64,000 bases of DNA from Prevotellaceae bacterium UBA6417 (GCA_002439755.1 DJPH01000014.1:23564-87563); one strand, 5' to 3'. Positions 1-9,171 are shown, numbered from the stretch's first letter. Numbers and translations are program-made. Notes: generated by a model from the sequence alone, not told the origin.

Positions 1-28
1 CATTTCATACCTTTGTAGATTGTGCGTG

Positions 29-225
29 CGGTCTGTACACATCGAAAGTGTTTCATGTACATGAAACAGGTTGTTTCCTATAGGGGGAAGAGGTTGTTTC
101 ATGTACAGAGAACAGGGTGTTTCACCTATAGGAAACACTCTGCAATCAGCCACATCGCAACCTGCGATATGTACACATCGCACGCTGCAATCGGCCACAT
201 CTGTTTTTGGGCTTTGAGATATGTG
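29..225. repeat. TGTACA-core tandem array A
   Basis: About eight tandem units of 22-24 bp, most with a hexameric palindromic core: TGTACA in four and CTATAG in two. Units carry either TGTTTC/GAAACA arms or TGCGAT/ATCGCA arms. One unit is the perfect 20-bp palindrome TGTTTCATGTACATGAAACA at 49-68. Bases 29-191 match the reverse complement of 40569-40731 with about ten mismatches counted by eye. The array lies downstream of the small minus-strand lipoprotein gene. No credible protein is encoded. The function is unknown; a REP-like 3' element or a protein-binding array are both possible. Confidence 0.8.
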
Positions 226-235
226 CTTTTGAAAC

Positions 236-268
236 ACAAAAAAACCTGTAGGCTGTGCCCGCAGGTTT
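236..268 (-). terminator. Rho-independent terminator of the small lipoprotein gene
   Basis: AAACCTG (242-248) pairs with CAGGTTT (262-268), with an inner GGC/GCC pair. Read on the minus strand, the hairpin is followed by a run of T residues. It begins about 25 bases after the stop codon of the minus-strand lipoprotein gene. Confidence 0.7.
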
Positions 269-293
269 CAATCTCTCTAAAGTTTGTTGTTGA

Positions 294-485
294 TTACTCA
301 GCAGCAGGAGCTTCAGCGGCAACGCTGTCAGAATCATTGGCAAGTGAATCACCAGCAGCCAAAGAATCGTCAACAGCAGCGATAGAATCAGAGTCTGCTG
401 CAGGAGCGGGCTGAGCTGTTTTGTTACCACATGATGCAAATGACATAGCTGCAACAGCAACAAGTACTAAAACTAACTTTTTCAT
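294..485 (-). CDS. Small Ala/Asp/Ser-rich lipoprotein
   Basis: A 63-residue protein of unknown function. Residues 1-19 form a lipoprotein signal peptide (MKK start, hydrophobic core, lipobox FASC with Cys19), so it should be lipidated and membrane-anchored. The mature part is almost entirely Ala, Asp, Ser and Glu, with loose repeats of the kind DSLA and DSDS, and is probably disordered and very acidic. A Bacteroidetes-type -7 box lies about 50 bases upstream and a terminator follows, so it looks like a single-gene transcript. Small proteins of this kind are common in Bacteroidales; no domain is recognisable. The gene is confident, the function open. Confidence 0.75.
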   Translation of the reverse strand: MKKLVLVLVAVAAMSFASCGNKTAQPAPAADSDSIAAVDDSLAAGDSLANDSDSVAAEAPAAE

Positions 486-535
486 TTTTCCTACTTTTAA
501 TTAGTAAAACAATCAATTGCTTATTAAACCGACTG

Positions 536-543
536 CAAAGGTA
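536..543 (-). promoter_or_regulatory. -7 promoter box of the small lipoprotein gene
   Basis: Minus-strand TACCTTTG matches the Bacteroidetes sigma factor -7 consensus TAnnTTTG. A TTG about 21 bases further upstream could serve as the -33 element. The predicted leader is about 45 nt. Confidence 0.6.
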
Positions 544-719
544 CGCACTTTTCCAAATGTAGAACAAGAAAACTCGCATTTTTTTTGCCCCGATTTTGTA
601 ACTTTTTGTAGCTGCTTGATTATTAAGCCTCTATAGATGCATATTTTTTAGTCTCAAAAGAGCGTCCTTGCCTGTTTGCCATATTTGATTGCCATTTCGT
701 CGGGTTAACTCGTCCATAA

Positions 720-756
720 ACAAAGGGCCGGGGCTCTGTAGGCCGCGACCCTTTGT
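720..756 (-). terminator. Hairpin after the response regulator gene
   Basis: ACAAAGGG (720-727) is complementary to CCCTTTGT (749-756), with a GC-rich partly paired interior. It lies just downstream of the minus-strand response regulator stop codon. The T-tract is weak, so termination is only probable. Confidence 0.45.
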
Positions 757-775
757 CTGCAATCAGGCTTTGAGG

Positions 776-1474
776 CTATTGCTTGTTGGGGATAATCAGC
801 TTGTAGCCCTTTCCATGCACGTTGAGGATTTCCACGTCTTCATCACCTTTCAGATGCTTGCGAAGCTTTGTGATATAGACGTCCATGCTGCGGGCGTTAA
901 AGTAGTTATCGTCTATCCATATGGTTTTCAGGGCGAAATCGCGCTGCAACACTTCGTTGGCATGTTGGTAAAGCAGTGTGAGAAGTTCGCTTTCCTTGGT
1001 GGTAAGCTTGGTCTTCTCGTCTCCGTGTGTCAGTATCTGCTTCTGCGTGTCAAAGGTGAAGCTGCCCAGGGTCAGTATGGTTTCCTCGGTCGGTTTCTTG
1101 CCTTGTACGCGGCGCAGTATGGCTTCGATGCGGAAGGTCAGTTCTTCCATGGAGAACGGTTTGGTGATATAGTCGTCGGCTCCCACTTTGAAACCTTCAA
1201 ATACATCGTCCTTTAATGTCTTGGCTGTCAAAAAGACGATAGGCATTTCTGCATTGGCCTGCTTGATTTCCTTGGCCAGGGTGAAACCGTCTTTCTTTGG
1301 CATCATTACGTCGAGTACGCAGATATCATACTTGTTTTTCAGAAAGGCTTTGTATCCGGCATCGCCATCTGCACAGAGTTCTGTGTCGTAGCCCTTTGCC
1401 AGCAAATACTCTCTCAGCAGCATGCCGAGGTTCTCGTCGTCTTCGCACAACAGAATTTTCATTTTCTCATTCAT
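776..1474 (-). CDS. rprY: OmpR-family response regulator, RprY-like
   Basis: A 232-residue cytoplasmic transcription factor. The N-terminal receiver domain (about 5-120) has the acidic pocket EDD at 11-13, the phospho-acceptor Asp55 in VLDVMMP, and conserved Thr and Lys further on (FLTAKT, ITKPFS). The C-terminal winged-helix DNA-binding domain (about 135-230) has the typical LLTLLYQHANEVLQRD and MDVYITKLRKHL segments. It lies 36 bp downstream of the histidine kinase gene on the same strand, so the two are cotranscribed and form a cognate pair. Resemblance to Bacteroides RprY is by family; the regulon cannot be read here. Met5 is an alternative start that would fit the fold equally well. Confidence 0.88.
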   Translation of the reverse strand: MNEKMKILLCEDDENLGMLLREYLLAKGYDTELCADGDAGYKAFLKNKYDICVLDVMMPKKDGFTLAKEIKQANAEMPIVFLTAKTLKDDVFEGFKVGADDYITKPFSMEELTFRIEAILRRVQGKKPTEETILTLGSFTFDTQKQILTHGDEKTKLTTKESELLTLLYQHANEVLQRDFALKTIWIDDNYFNARSMDVYITKLRKHLKGDEDVEILNVHGKGYKLIIPNKQ

Positions 1475-1510
1475 TGTCTTGTACTTTAGGTGATTAATAT
1501 ATGTTTGTTG

Positions 1511-3067
1511 CTATTTCTTGATGATGGGGAGCGAAATGATAAACTTCGTTCCTTTGCCAAATTCGCTTTCCACGTGTATTTTCCCGTGCATGGATTCCAC
1601 AATGTCTTTGACGTAGGCCAAACCGAGGCCGAACCCTTTCACATCGTGACGGTTGCCCGTGTGCACGCGGTAGAACTTTTCGAAGATTTTTGTCAGGTTT
1701 TCTTTCTTGATGCCAATGCCGTTGTCTTCTATGGAGATGAGTATCTCGTTGTGCTCGTTCCAGGTGGCTACGCTCAGATGAAACGGCACTTGCTCGTTGC
1801 GATACTTCACTGCGTTTTCCATCAGGTTGAACAGCACGTTGGTGAAGTGCATGGGGTCGGCATAGATGTCTGTTTCCGTGGCACGGATGTCTGTGTCGAG
1901 TGTGCCTCCGATCTGTTTCACCTTCAGTTCAAAGGTGTTGACCACTTCGTTGACAAGCTTGTTGGCATCGAGTTCTTTGTTCTTGTAGGATACTTTCTGT
2001 CCTTCAAATACGGATGTCTGCAATACCTTGTCTATGAGCATGTGAAGCCGCTTGGTCTCGTCTTTGACAATCTTGGCCGCACTCGCTGCCATGGCCGGAG
2101 TCTGCTTGATCGACGGGTCGGTAAGCATTTCTACGGCCAGTGATATCGATGCGGCGGGTGTCTTCAGCTCATGGGTCATGTTGTTGATGAAGTCGTTCTT
2201 AATCTCATTGATGCGCTTCTGCCTGAATATCACGTAGATGGTGAAGATGAATGTGACAAGCAGAATCAGGGTGAAGATGATGCTCGGTATGAGGAACTTG
2301 ACCGACTTGAAGATGTAATTCGGCATGTCCGGGAAGTGCAGATACAGAATCCCGACATTCTGCGGCGGGTTGTTGGGCATCAGCACTTGCCTGTAACTGT
2401 ATTCCTCACCTTCGGCCTTGTAGTCCGGACAGCGGTAAATCTCTTCGCCCGACCGCTTCTTTACACAGAAGTGGTAGGGAAGATTAATGCCGTTGCTGAT
2501 GAACTCGGCTTTCAGGTTAAGGTCAAGCATCTTGAAGTTGATGTTATCTTCAAGGGGCTTTTCGCTCGCATTATATAATATGGTATAGATAACCTTGTCA
2601 AGAAGCACTCGCTGGTGCAGGTAGCGCGCTTTGATTTCGTTGCGCATCTGCTCGGAAATGCTGTTGTACGAATTTGACTGGTTGTGCAGTATAAGCCCTT
2701 TCGGCAGTTGCGAAGGATGCATCAGCCGCGACTTGAGGCGTGTGGGTATGCTGTCCTGCCGGCCAAACGGGTTTCTTCTCTTGCTGCGCAGAATGTCGAA
2801 ATCGTTGTTCAGGCCTTTGTCTTCTTCAAGATGTGACCGGCTGCTGCTTCCTTTATTGGTTGCTTCCAGCTCTTCTTTCAGCCCTTTCATGGTTTCTTCC
2901 ATTTCCATCTTTTGCGCGACCTGCGACAGACTTCTGCTCACGGAACTGTCGAACTGGTGCTTGCGCAGGGTAATCACCTGCTCGAAATAGCGTACCTGCA
3001 AGTATAGCAGGGCGGCAAAGCAGATGCCCATGACGGTGGAAATAATCCAAATGGTCCTTTTCTTCAT
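1511..3067 (-). CDS. rprX: Sensor histidine kinase, RprX-like
   Basis: A 518-residue inner-membrane sensor. A transmembrane helix at about 5-25 is followed by a periplasmic region of roughly 230 residues and a second helix near 255-280 (IIFTLILLVTFIFTIYVIF). The kinase core follows: H-box NNMTHELKTP with the phospho-accepting His299, an N-box (LFNLMENAVKYR), and ATP-binding G-boxes (DNGIGI and GFGLGLAYV). The periplasmic part has no recognisable PAS or Cache signature, so the signal is unknown. It is the first gene of a two-gene operon with the response regulator. Its predicted -7 box lies only five bases before the ATG, which suggests a leaderless transcript. Confidence 0.88.
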   Translation of the reverse strand: MKKRTIWIISTVMGICFAALLYLQVRYFEQVITLRKHQFDSSVSRSLSQVAQKMEMEETMKGLKEELEATNKGSSSRSHLEEDKGLNNDFDILRSKRRNPFGRQDSIPTRLKSRLMHPSQLPKGLILHNQSNSYNSISEQMRNEIKARYLHQRVLLDKVIYTILYNASEKPLEDNINFKMLDLNLKAEFISNGINLPYHFCVKKRSGEEIYRCPDYKAEGEEYSYRQVLMPNNPPQNVGILYLHFPDMPNYIFKSVKFLIPSIIFTLILLVTFIFTIYVIFRQKRINEIKNDFINNMTHELKTPAASISLAVEMLTDPSIKQTPAMAASAAKIVKDETKRLHMLIDKVLQTSVFEGQKVSYKNKELDANKLVNEVVNTFELKVKQIGGTLDTDIRATETDIYADPMHFTNVLFNLMENAVKYRNEQVPFHLSVATWNEHNEILISIEDNGIGIKKENLTKIFEKFYRVHTGNRHDVKGFGLGLAYVKDIVESMHGKIHVESEFGKGTKFIISLPIIKK

Positions 3068-3071
3068 GCCA

Positions 3072-3079
3072 CAAAAATA
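3072..3079 (-). promoter_or_regulatory. -7 promoter box of the histidine kinase gene
   Basis: Minus-strand TATTTTTG matches TAnnTTTG. It lies five bases upstream of the ATG, which would put the transcript start at or next to the start codon. No clear -33 TTTG is seen at the right distance. Confidence 0.5.
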
Positions 3080-3331
3080 GAAATACTTATTTTTAGCCTT
3101 GAAATATTAAACCCGAAAATTGTGCGCTTGTCCTATTAATTAACACGTCAGATACGTGTAGTTGTTGTTTTGTCAATCTTATTTTGTCTGAATGCTGATA
3201 TTCATGGCGGCTTTAGCTTTTGTTGCGTTAACGATTAAGTTTTTCTTCGTTTTTTATGGCCGTCCCAAACTTAAAAGAATGATAAACCTCGCTTTTTCTG
3301 TGACAATATGCCAGAAGCACCCGGAATTGTG

Positions 3332-3339
3332 TACTTTTG
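3332..3339 (+). promoter_or_regulatory. -7 promoter box of the radical SAM gene
   Basis: TACTTTTG, followed by CA, lies eight bases before the ATG at 3347. It sits inside the longest possible reading frame (which opens at 3308), so it argues against that upstream start. Confidence 0.55.
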
Positions 3340-3346
3340 CACAACG

Positions 3347-4306
3347 ATGAAGATGACAGACAATGCAGTGCCGCACGGCATGCGCTACAGGGATTATGCC
3401 GCTTTCCTACGTGAGCATTTTGACGGAAAAGTACAGAAGCTTTCAGTCGATGCCGGCCTTGGATGTCCTAACCGTGACGGAACAATCGGGTGGGGCGGTT
3501 GTTGTTATTGCAACAACCTGAGTTTTGTGCCCTCTTATTGCAGTGCGTCCGATTCGGTTGCCGTGCAGCTCGAGAAAGGCAGACGCTTTTTCGGGCGCAA
3601 GTACCCTGAGATGCGATACCTGGCCTATTTTCAGGCGCATACCAATACGTATGCCCCTTTGCCTGTGCTGCAAAGACTTTATGAGGAGGCTCTCGGAGTC
3701 GAGGGCGTCGATGGCCTTGTGATTGGCACACGCCCTGATTGTGTGTCTGATGAGCTGCTCGACTATTTGGCTTCTCTTGCGCGTTATAGCCATATCATGA
3801 TGGAGTATGGTGTTGAAAGCGTTGACGACGGGCAGCTGCGCTTTCTGAACAGAGGACATACCTTTGCCGAGGCTTGTTCGGCCATACGGCGTACGGCGGA
3901 GCGCGGCATCTTCACTACAGCGCATCTCATCCTCGGGCTGCCCGGTGATACAATTCCTTCGATGTTGAGCCAGCCTTCATTGCTGTCCGGCCTTCCGTTG
4001 GATGTCTTGAAGCTGCATCAATTGCAGATTGTCAGAAATACGCCTCTGGCCTTGCTCTATGACAAGCAGCCGCCGATGTTTTCTTCATTGTTTCATACAC
4101 CCGAAGCCTATGCATCGTTGCTTTGCGAATATTTGCGGCGCCTGCGTCCCGACATGGCAGTTGCACGCTTTACGGCACAGTCTCCGCCCGAAATGCTCGT
4201 TGCTCCCATGTGGGGAATGAAGAACTACGAGTTTGTCGATTTGCTGAAACGAAAGCTGCGGGAAGCCGGTGCGCGACAGGGCGATTTGTATGTCGGCAGG
4301 CCTTAG
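3347..4306 (+). CDS. TIGR01212-family radical SAM protein (YhcC-like)
   Basis: About 319 residues. The N-terminal motif CPNRDGT followed by GGCCYC supplies the cysteines of the radical SAM iron-sulfur cluster in the family's usual arrangement. The motif AHTNTYAPL and the TIM-barrel strands (VIGTRPDCV, HIMMEYGVES, TAHLILGLPG) also fit the YhcC family. Members are probably S-adenosylmethionine-dependent enzymes, but the substrate is not established to my knowledge. An upstream ATG at 3308 is in frame, but a promoter box lies between it and 3347, so I place the start at 3347 (or 3353). It appears to be a single gene, with the next gene under its own promoter. Confidence 0.85.
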   Translation: MKMTDNAVPHGMRYRDYAAFLREHFDGKVQKLSVDAGLGCPNRDGTIGWGGCCYCNNLSFVPSYCSASDSVAVQLEKGRRFFGRKYPEMRYLAYFQAHTNTYAPLPVLQRLYEEALGVEGVDGLVIGTRPDCVSDELLDYLASLARYSHIMMEYGVESVDDGQLRFLNRGHTFAEACSAIRRTAERGIFTTAHLILGLPGDTIPSMLSQPSLLSGLPLDVLKLHQLQIVRNTPLALLYDKQPPMFSSLFHTPEAYASLLCEYLRRLRPDMAVARFTAQSPPEMLVAPMWGMKNYEFVDLLKRKLREAGARQGDLYVGRP

Positions 4307-4409
4307 CCCTGCATGGCTTTGCCTTTCTTTTACTTGAAAGATGTGACGAAAAGCCGGTATTTACTTAATCTTTGGGATGTCCTTGGCAGGTATTTTCGCA
4401 AGTAACCTT

Positions 4410-4439
4410 TTTGGGGCTTATGGGAAAGTCGTAACTTTG
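4410..4439 (+). promoter_or_regulatory. Promoter of the Rid-like gene
   Basis: TTTG at 4410-4413, an 18-nt spacer and TAACTTTG at 4432-4439 match both Bacteroidetes elements. The ATG at 4457 follows 17 bases after the -7 box. Confidence 0.7.
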
Positions 4440-4456
4440 CACTAAAAAGAAAATCC

Positions 4457-5521
4457 ATGAATTATATATCACTGCTCGTTTCCACAAAGCCCGAAGGCTT
4501 GTTTCATGAAAGACTGGACGACTTGTTCTTGAGAGTCAAGGCTGAAATGTCAAGGCTTGGCCTGCAGCCTGCCAATCTTGCCTGGTCGCGCGTATTCCTA
4601 AGTGATTCTGCCAATCAGCTGGAGCTTTTGGAAAATCACCCCATATTTGTGTCCTTGCTCTCTCGCACCGCATTTTCTTATGTGGAGCAGCCGCCCTTGG
4701 ACGGCGGCAAGATTCAGCTGCTGCTGAATCTGGTGCCTGAAGGCGTTGTGAGTTCGGGCACGCACGATAAATGCGTGTTGCAAGTGGGCGGAAAACGGCA
4801 TTTGTGGCAAAGCATCCGCTTTAAGCCGGCCGAGACAAAGGGAAAGACGGCCTACGAACTGACCCGCGAGGCTTTCAGACGGCATAAGGAATGGCTGGCC
4901 GGGCAGGGACTGGCTCTGAAAGATAATTGTGTGCGCACATGGTTCTTTGTTCGTGACATTGATCATAATTATCATGACGTTGTTGTGGCACGCAACGATG
5001 TCTTCGACGAAGAAGGCCTGACTTCGGAAACACATTTTATCGCTTCAACAGGAATTGGCGGGTGCAGTGAAAACCCCGATGCCTTAGTGAGCGTTGATTT
5101 TTGGTCGGTCGATGATGCCGGCATGGTGCAGAAATATCTACAGGCACTCGACTACCTGAATCCCACGCATGAATATGGCGTGGCTTTCGAACGGGGCGTG
5201 ATGCTTTCTCAAGGAAACGCACGCAACATACTGATTTCCGGTACGGCCAGCATTGACAAGCAGGGCAATTGCCTCTATGTCGGAGATGTATATAAACAAA
5301 CAGAACGCCTTTTCTTGAATATCGGGAAGCTGCTGGCCGATGGCGGAATGGATTTTTCCAATGTCAGGAATATGATTGTGTACCTGCGCGATGTTTCAGA
5401 TTACAACCTTGTCAAAGAATATCTGGATACCCGCTTTCCCGATTTGCCGAAAGCCATCCTGCTGGCTCCGGTGTGCCGGCCTCACTGGCTGATAGAAGTG
5501 GAGTGCGTGGCGTCCTGTTGA
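4457..5521 (+). CDS. RidA/YjgF-like protein, two-part
   Basis: A 354-residue protein without a signal peptide. The C-terminal third (about 235-354) resembles the RidA/YjgF/YER057c fold (NILISGTASID, a GGMDFSNVRNMIVYLRD-like segment, and a terminal AILLAPVCRPHWLIEVECVA). The N-terminal part is a divergent related domain, as in two-domain Rid and chorismatase-like proteins. RidA enzymes hydrolyse reactive enamines and imines; whether this protein does so is unknown. It has its own promoter and a strong terminator, so it is monocistronic. The family assignment is reasonably firm, the activity is not. Confidence 0.7.
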   Translation: MNYISLLVSTKPEGLFHERLDDLFLRVKAEMSRLGLQPANLAWSRVFLSDSANQLELLENHPIFVSLLSRTAFSYVEQPPLDGGKIQLLLNLVPEGVVSSGTHDKCVLQVGGKRHLWQSIRFKPAETKGKTAYELTREAFRRHKEWLAGQGLALKDNCVRTWFFVRDIDHNYHDVVVARNDVFDEEGLTSETHFIASTGIGGCSENPDALVSVDFWSVDDAGMVQKYLQALDYLNPTHEYGVAFERGVMLSQGNARNILISGTASIDKQGNCLYVGDVYKQTERLFLNIGKLLADGGMDFSNVRNMIVYLRDVSDYNLVKEYLDTRFPDLPKAILLAPVCRPHWLIEVECVASC

Positions 5522-5540
5522 ACACTGACTTTTCGCTTTT

Positions 5541-5581
5541 AAAACGGCAGGCTTTCTTTTCAAAAGGGAGCCTGCCGTTTT
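5541..5581 (+). terminator. Strong terminator after the Rid-like gene
   Basis: A perfect 13-bp stem joins AAAACGGCAGGCT (5541-5553) to AGCCTGCCGTTTT (5569-5581). The loop can itself pair CTTTT with AAAAG. The stem ends in a T run and starts 20 bases after the stop codon. Confidence 0.8.
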
Positions 5582-5786
5582 AGCATGCAGACGCTTTCTT
5601 TTTGTTGTGGGCGTGAGCCTTTGCGTTAAAGCCGGCAGTTTCTGCTTTTGGGCATTGACGCACGATCAATCGAAGATATGGAAAGCCTCAGAATTATCGT
5701 TCTCGTGCCTTGAGTGAACGAAAATGAGCCTTGTATAGCCTATTTTGTATAGCAGGCTTGAAAATCGGATGTATTTTCGAGCTTTT
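5582..5786. other. Gap before the beta-galactosidase promoter
   Basis: No gene, RNA or repeat is recognisable here. The 459-base space between the two genes holds the terminator above, the promoter at 5787-5820 and an untranslated leader of about 155 nt. Confidence 0.5.
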
Positions 5787-5820
5787 TTTGAGGTGGTATA
5801 TCCGAAAAAATGTATCTTTG
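5787..5820 (+). promoter_or_regulatory. Promoter of the beta-galactosidase gene
   Basis: TTTG (5787-5790), a 22-nt spacer and TATCTTTG (5813-5820), followed by CA. The start codon is at 5981, giving a long leader of about 155 nt in which I see no clear riboswitch fold. Confidence 0.65.
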
Positions 5821-5980
5821 CAAGGAAAAGATTCAATAAACCTGTATTGAGCTTGAAACAATGACCTTGAATATTGGCGTAGCAAGTGGAACTTGACGCA
5901 ATATTGGTTCTTTTTTGCTTCTTGGTTGATTGGGCGATTGAATGTACAACTCGTGATAGGAATTAGATAGTTGTTTAAAA

Positions 5981-8900
5981 ATGAGTAGCTTGACAAGAAA
6001 ACTGAAGCTGTGTGTTGCATGCTTGCTGTTGTCCTCGACAGTGGGCTTTGCGGCTAAAGCAGAGAAAAAAGCGCCTTGGTGGCAGGACCCCACAGTGAAC
6101 CGGGTCAATGTCATGACACCGAGAGCTTCTTTTTTTGCCTATGAAACGGATGAACTTGCACGTAAAATGAAAAAGGAGTCTTCTTCCCGGTTTATGAGCT
6201 TGGAAGGAAAGTGGAAATTCAATTGGGTGAAAGACCACGACAAGGCTCCGGCCAATTTCTATGAGACCGGTTATGACGACTCGAAATGGGTGGAGTTTCC
6301 TGTTCCGGGCCTCTTTGAGATTAACGGATATGGTGACCGCATCTATAAGAACGTAGGTTATGCATGGGCTACTCAGTTTAAATCCGACCCTCCATATATT
6401 GAAGAAAAAAACAACTATACAGGCTCTTACCGGCAGGAATTTGAAGTTCCGGCCAATTGGAAAGGACAGAAGATATATCTGCATGTAGGTTCTGCAACGT
6501 CAAACTTGAAACTCTGGGTGAACGGAAAGTTCGTGGGCTATAGTGAGGACAGCAAAGTGGAGGCCGAGTTCGACTTGACAAAATACCTGGTTCCCGGAAA
6601 GAAAAACCTTTTTGCCATGCAGGTGATGCGTTGGTGCGACGGCAGCTATTTGGAAGACCAGGACTTCTGGCGTTTCACGGGCATCGCGCGCGAAGTGTAT
6701 TTGTATACAACTCCCAAGGCCCGGATCAGTGATGTGTTTGTTACACCCGACTTGGTCAACAATTACCGGGATGCGACATTGGACGTGAAGGTATCGGCAG
6801 AAAACGCCAATGGCAACAAGGTGAAGCTGGAGTTGAAAGACGATAAGGGTGCGACCGTGGCATCTGCTGAGGAAAAGGTGGCTGCAGGTAAGGTGCATCA
6901 TGTGTTTAATTTGGACAATCCCGCAAAATGGTCGGCTGAAACACCTAACCTGTATACCTTATATATAACACTCACTGATGGCAAGTCGGTAAAATCCGTC
7001 ATTCCGCAACGTGTGGGCTTCCGTAAGGTGGAGGTGAAAAACAGCCAGCTGCTTGTCAACGGGCAACCTGTGCTGATAAAGGGTGCCAACCGTCACGAGC
7101 TGGATCCTGATGGAGGCTATGTTATCTCTATGGAACGCATGATACAGGATGTTCAGGTGATGAAACGCATGAATATCAATGCTGTGCGTACATGCCATTA
7201 TCCGGATGATCCCCGTTGGTATGATCTTTGCGATGAATATGGCCTCTATATGGTGGCAGAAACAAATATTGAAAGCCACGGAATGGGCTATGCCGATAAG
7301 ACCTTGGCAAAAAATATGTTGTGGGGTCAAGCTCATGTTGAGCGCCAAGACCATAATATATTTGTTAACAAGAATCATCCCGCAGTTATTATATGGAGCT
7401 TGGGAAATGAGGCCGGTATGGGGATAAACTTTGAGAAAGCCTATAAGCATGTCAAGGCTTTCGATCCATCGCGCCCCGTTCAATATGAACGGGCTTGTTT
7501 CCCTGACAATCACTACGAAAACAAGGGCGGCTTTAAAATGGCCTATACGGATATTTATTGTCCTATGTATGAAAGTCCGTCTTCTGACGAAGCTTATCTG
7601 AAAGCAAAATTGCCCCAGCCATTGATCCAGTGCGAATATGCACATGCAATGGGCAATAGCGTGGGCAATTTCAAGGAATACTGGGAGTTGGTGCGCAAGT
7701 ATCCTAACTACCAGGGAGGTTTCATTTGGGATTTTGTTGATCAGGGGCTGCGTGATTACAATAAGGATGGAAAGGAAATATTCACCTATGGAGGTGACTA
7801 TGGTCGTTATCCGGCTTCTGACAATAACTTCAATTGCAATGGTTTGATAGCTCCGGATCGCACGCTGCACCCTCATGCATACGAAGTGACATACTATTAT
7901 CAAAATGTGTGGACTTCTCCTGTGGATTTGAAAGCTGGGAAGGTAAAAGTCTATAATGAAAATTTCTTCCGTGCTTTGGACTATGTAACACTGGAATGGG
8001 AACTCCTTGCAAACGGAGAGCAGGTTGCCAAGGGACAGACGGATGTAAATGTCCCGGCACAAAAAACGGTAGAATATACTTTGCCGGGCTATTCGATACC
8101 TTCGAATGCCGCTGGCAAAGAGCTTTTGTTGAATGTTTCTTACATTCTAAAAAGTGATGAACCGTTGATGAAAAAAGGAGAAACGATTGCTTACCAGCAA
8201 TTTCCGGTTACAGGATATCAATTCCCGACTCTGCCCGGCGTGTTGGCAGCGCAAAATGGTCAGGCTGTGGAAAAGCAGGAGCAACTGGCTTGCGTAATAT
8301 TGAATGCCGGAAAGCTTACCGTATATTTCAACAAGTCTACCGGATGGATTGACTATTTGGACGTAGATGGCAGGCCGATGCTTGAAAAGGGCTATTCAGT
8401 GAAACCCGAGTTTTGGCGTGCTCCGACAGACAATGATATGGGAGCTGAATTGCACCGTAAGTGGGTGGCATGGAAGGAGCCGCAAATGGAGCTGAAATCG
8501 TTTAAGTGTGAGCAAAGTGGCAATAATTATGTCGTGACTGCCGACTACAAACTCCCATCCGTGGCATCGCAATTACTGATGACTTATACTGTTACGCCGA
8601 ACGGAGAAATAATTGTCAACGAAAAAATGCAGGTCGACCACAACGCTAAGGATAAGCCGGAGTTGTTCCGTTATGGCATGCAGCTGGTAATGCCGGAGGC
8701 TTATACAGACATTGCATACTATGGTCGTGGCCCGATCGAGAACTATTGCGATCGTAATAATAATACATTGCTCGGCATCTATAATGACAAGGTTGCTAAT
8801 CAATACGCTAAAGACTACATACGTCCGCAAGAGAGTGGTAACAAAACTGACATCAGATGGTGGAAGGTCATGAACGTGAGCAAGAAAGGCTTGGAATTCT

Positions 8901-9145
8901 ATGGAGTTAAACCTATCGAATGTTCAACGCTGAATTACCTCGCATCTGATTTGGATGATGGTTGGGAGAAGCATCAGCGTCATTCAGGCGACTTGATGCC
9001 AAGACCTTTTTCGGTAGTGCATATTTCCGACCGTCAAATGGGTGTCGGTGGTATTCATAGCTGGGGAACGTTGCCGTTGCCTCAGTATAGGATTCCTTAT
9101 GCGGATCAAGACTTCACATTTGTGATACGTCCCTTATCGCAATAA
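5981..9145 (+). CDS. Secreted GH2 beta-galactosidase
   Basis: A 1,054-residue glycoside hydrolase of family 2, LacZ type. A signal peptide (about 1-24, ending VGFAAKA) sends it to the periplasm or cell surface. The order is: sugar-binding jelly-roll domain (about 60-250, with YTGSYRQEF and DFWRFTGIAREVYL), immunoglobulin-like domain, TIM barrel and a C-terminal beta-sandwich. The acid/base Glu477 lies in WSLGNEAG and the nucleophile Glu552 in QCEYAHAMGNS; both are intact. The family releases terminal beta-galactose. It has its own promoter and lies upstream of two SusC/SusD modules, so it may process sugars taken up by them, although no shared transcript is evident. Length and motifs are normal for the family. 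Confidence 0.92.
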   Translation: MSSLTRKLKLCVACLLLSSTVGFAAKAEKKAPWWQDPTVNRVNVMTPRASFFAYETDELARKMKKESSSRFMSLEGKWKFNWVKDHDKAPANFYETGYDDSKWVEFPVPGLFEINGYGDRIYKNVGYAWATQFKSDPPYIEEKNNYTGSYRQEFEVPANWKGQKIYLHVGSATSNLKLWVNGKFVGYSEDSKVEAEFDLTKYLVPGKKNLFAMQVMRWCDGSYLEDQDFWRFTGIAREVYLYTTPKARISDVFVTPDLVNNYRDATLDVKVSAENANGNKVKLELKDDKGATVASAEEKVAAGKVHHVFNLDNPAKWSAETPNLYTLYITLTDGKSVKSVIPQRVGFRKVEVKNSQLLVNGQPVLIKGANRHELDPDGGYVISMERMIQDVQVMKRMNINAVRTCHYPDDPRWYDLCDEYGLYMVAETNIESHGMGYADKTLAKNMLWGQAHVERQDHNIFVNKNHPAVIIWSLGNEAGMGINFEKAYKHVKAFDPSRPVQYERACFPDNHYENKGGFKMAYTDIYCPMYESPSSDEAYLKAKLPQPLIQCEYAHAMGNSVGNFKEYWELVRKYPNYQGGFIWDFVDQGLRDYNKDGKEIFTYGGDYGRYPASDNNFNCNGLIAPDRTLHPHAYEVTYYYQNVWTSPVDLKAGKVKVYNENFFRALDYVTLEWELLANGEQVAKGQTDVNVPAQKTVEYTLPGYSIPSNAAGKELLLNVSYILKSDEPLMKKGETIAYQQFPVTGYQFPTLPGVLAAQNGQAVEKQEQLACVILNAGKLTVYFNKSTGWIDYLDVDGRPMLEKGYSVKPEFWRAPTDNDMGAELHRKWVAWKEPQMELKSFKCEQSGNNYVVTADYKLPSVASQLLMTYTVTPNGEIIVNEKMQVDHNAKDKPELFRYGMQLVMPEAYTDIAYYGRGPIENYCDRNNNTLLGIYNDKVANQYAKDYIRPQESGNKTDIRWWKVMNVSKKGLEFYGVKPIECSTLNYLASDLDDGWEKHQRHSGDLMPRPFSVVHISDRQMGVGGIHSWGTLPLPQYRIPYADQDFTFVIRPLSQ

Positions 9146-9150
9146 CAGGA

Positions 9151-9171
9151 AGGAGTCTGTTATAGACTCCT
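9151..9171 (+). terminator. Hairpin after the beta-galactosidase gene
   Basis: AGGAGTCT (9151-9158) and AGACTCCT (9164-9171) form a perfect 8-bp stem with a five-base loop, six bases after the stop codon. It is not followed by a strong T-tract. Confidence 0.5.

Noticed and set aside
3308..3346. Upstream ATG of the radical SAM gene
   Set aside because: The -7 promoter box lies between this ATG and the next one, so the upstream codons are probably not transcribed.
6959..8062. 367-residue minus-strand frame inside the beta-galactosidase gene
   Set aside because: It is antisense to conserved catalytic codons, has no signal or family similarity and no promoter.
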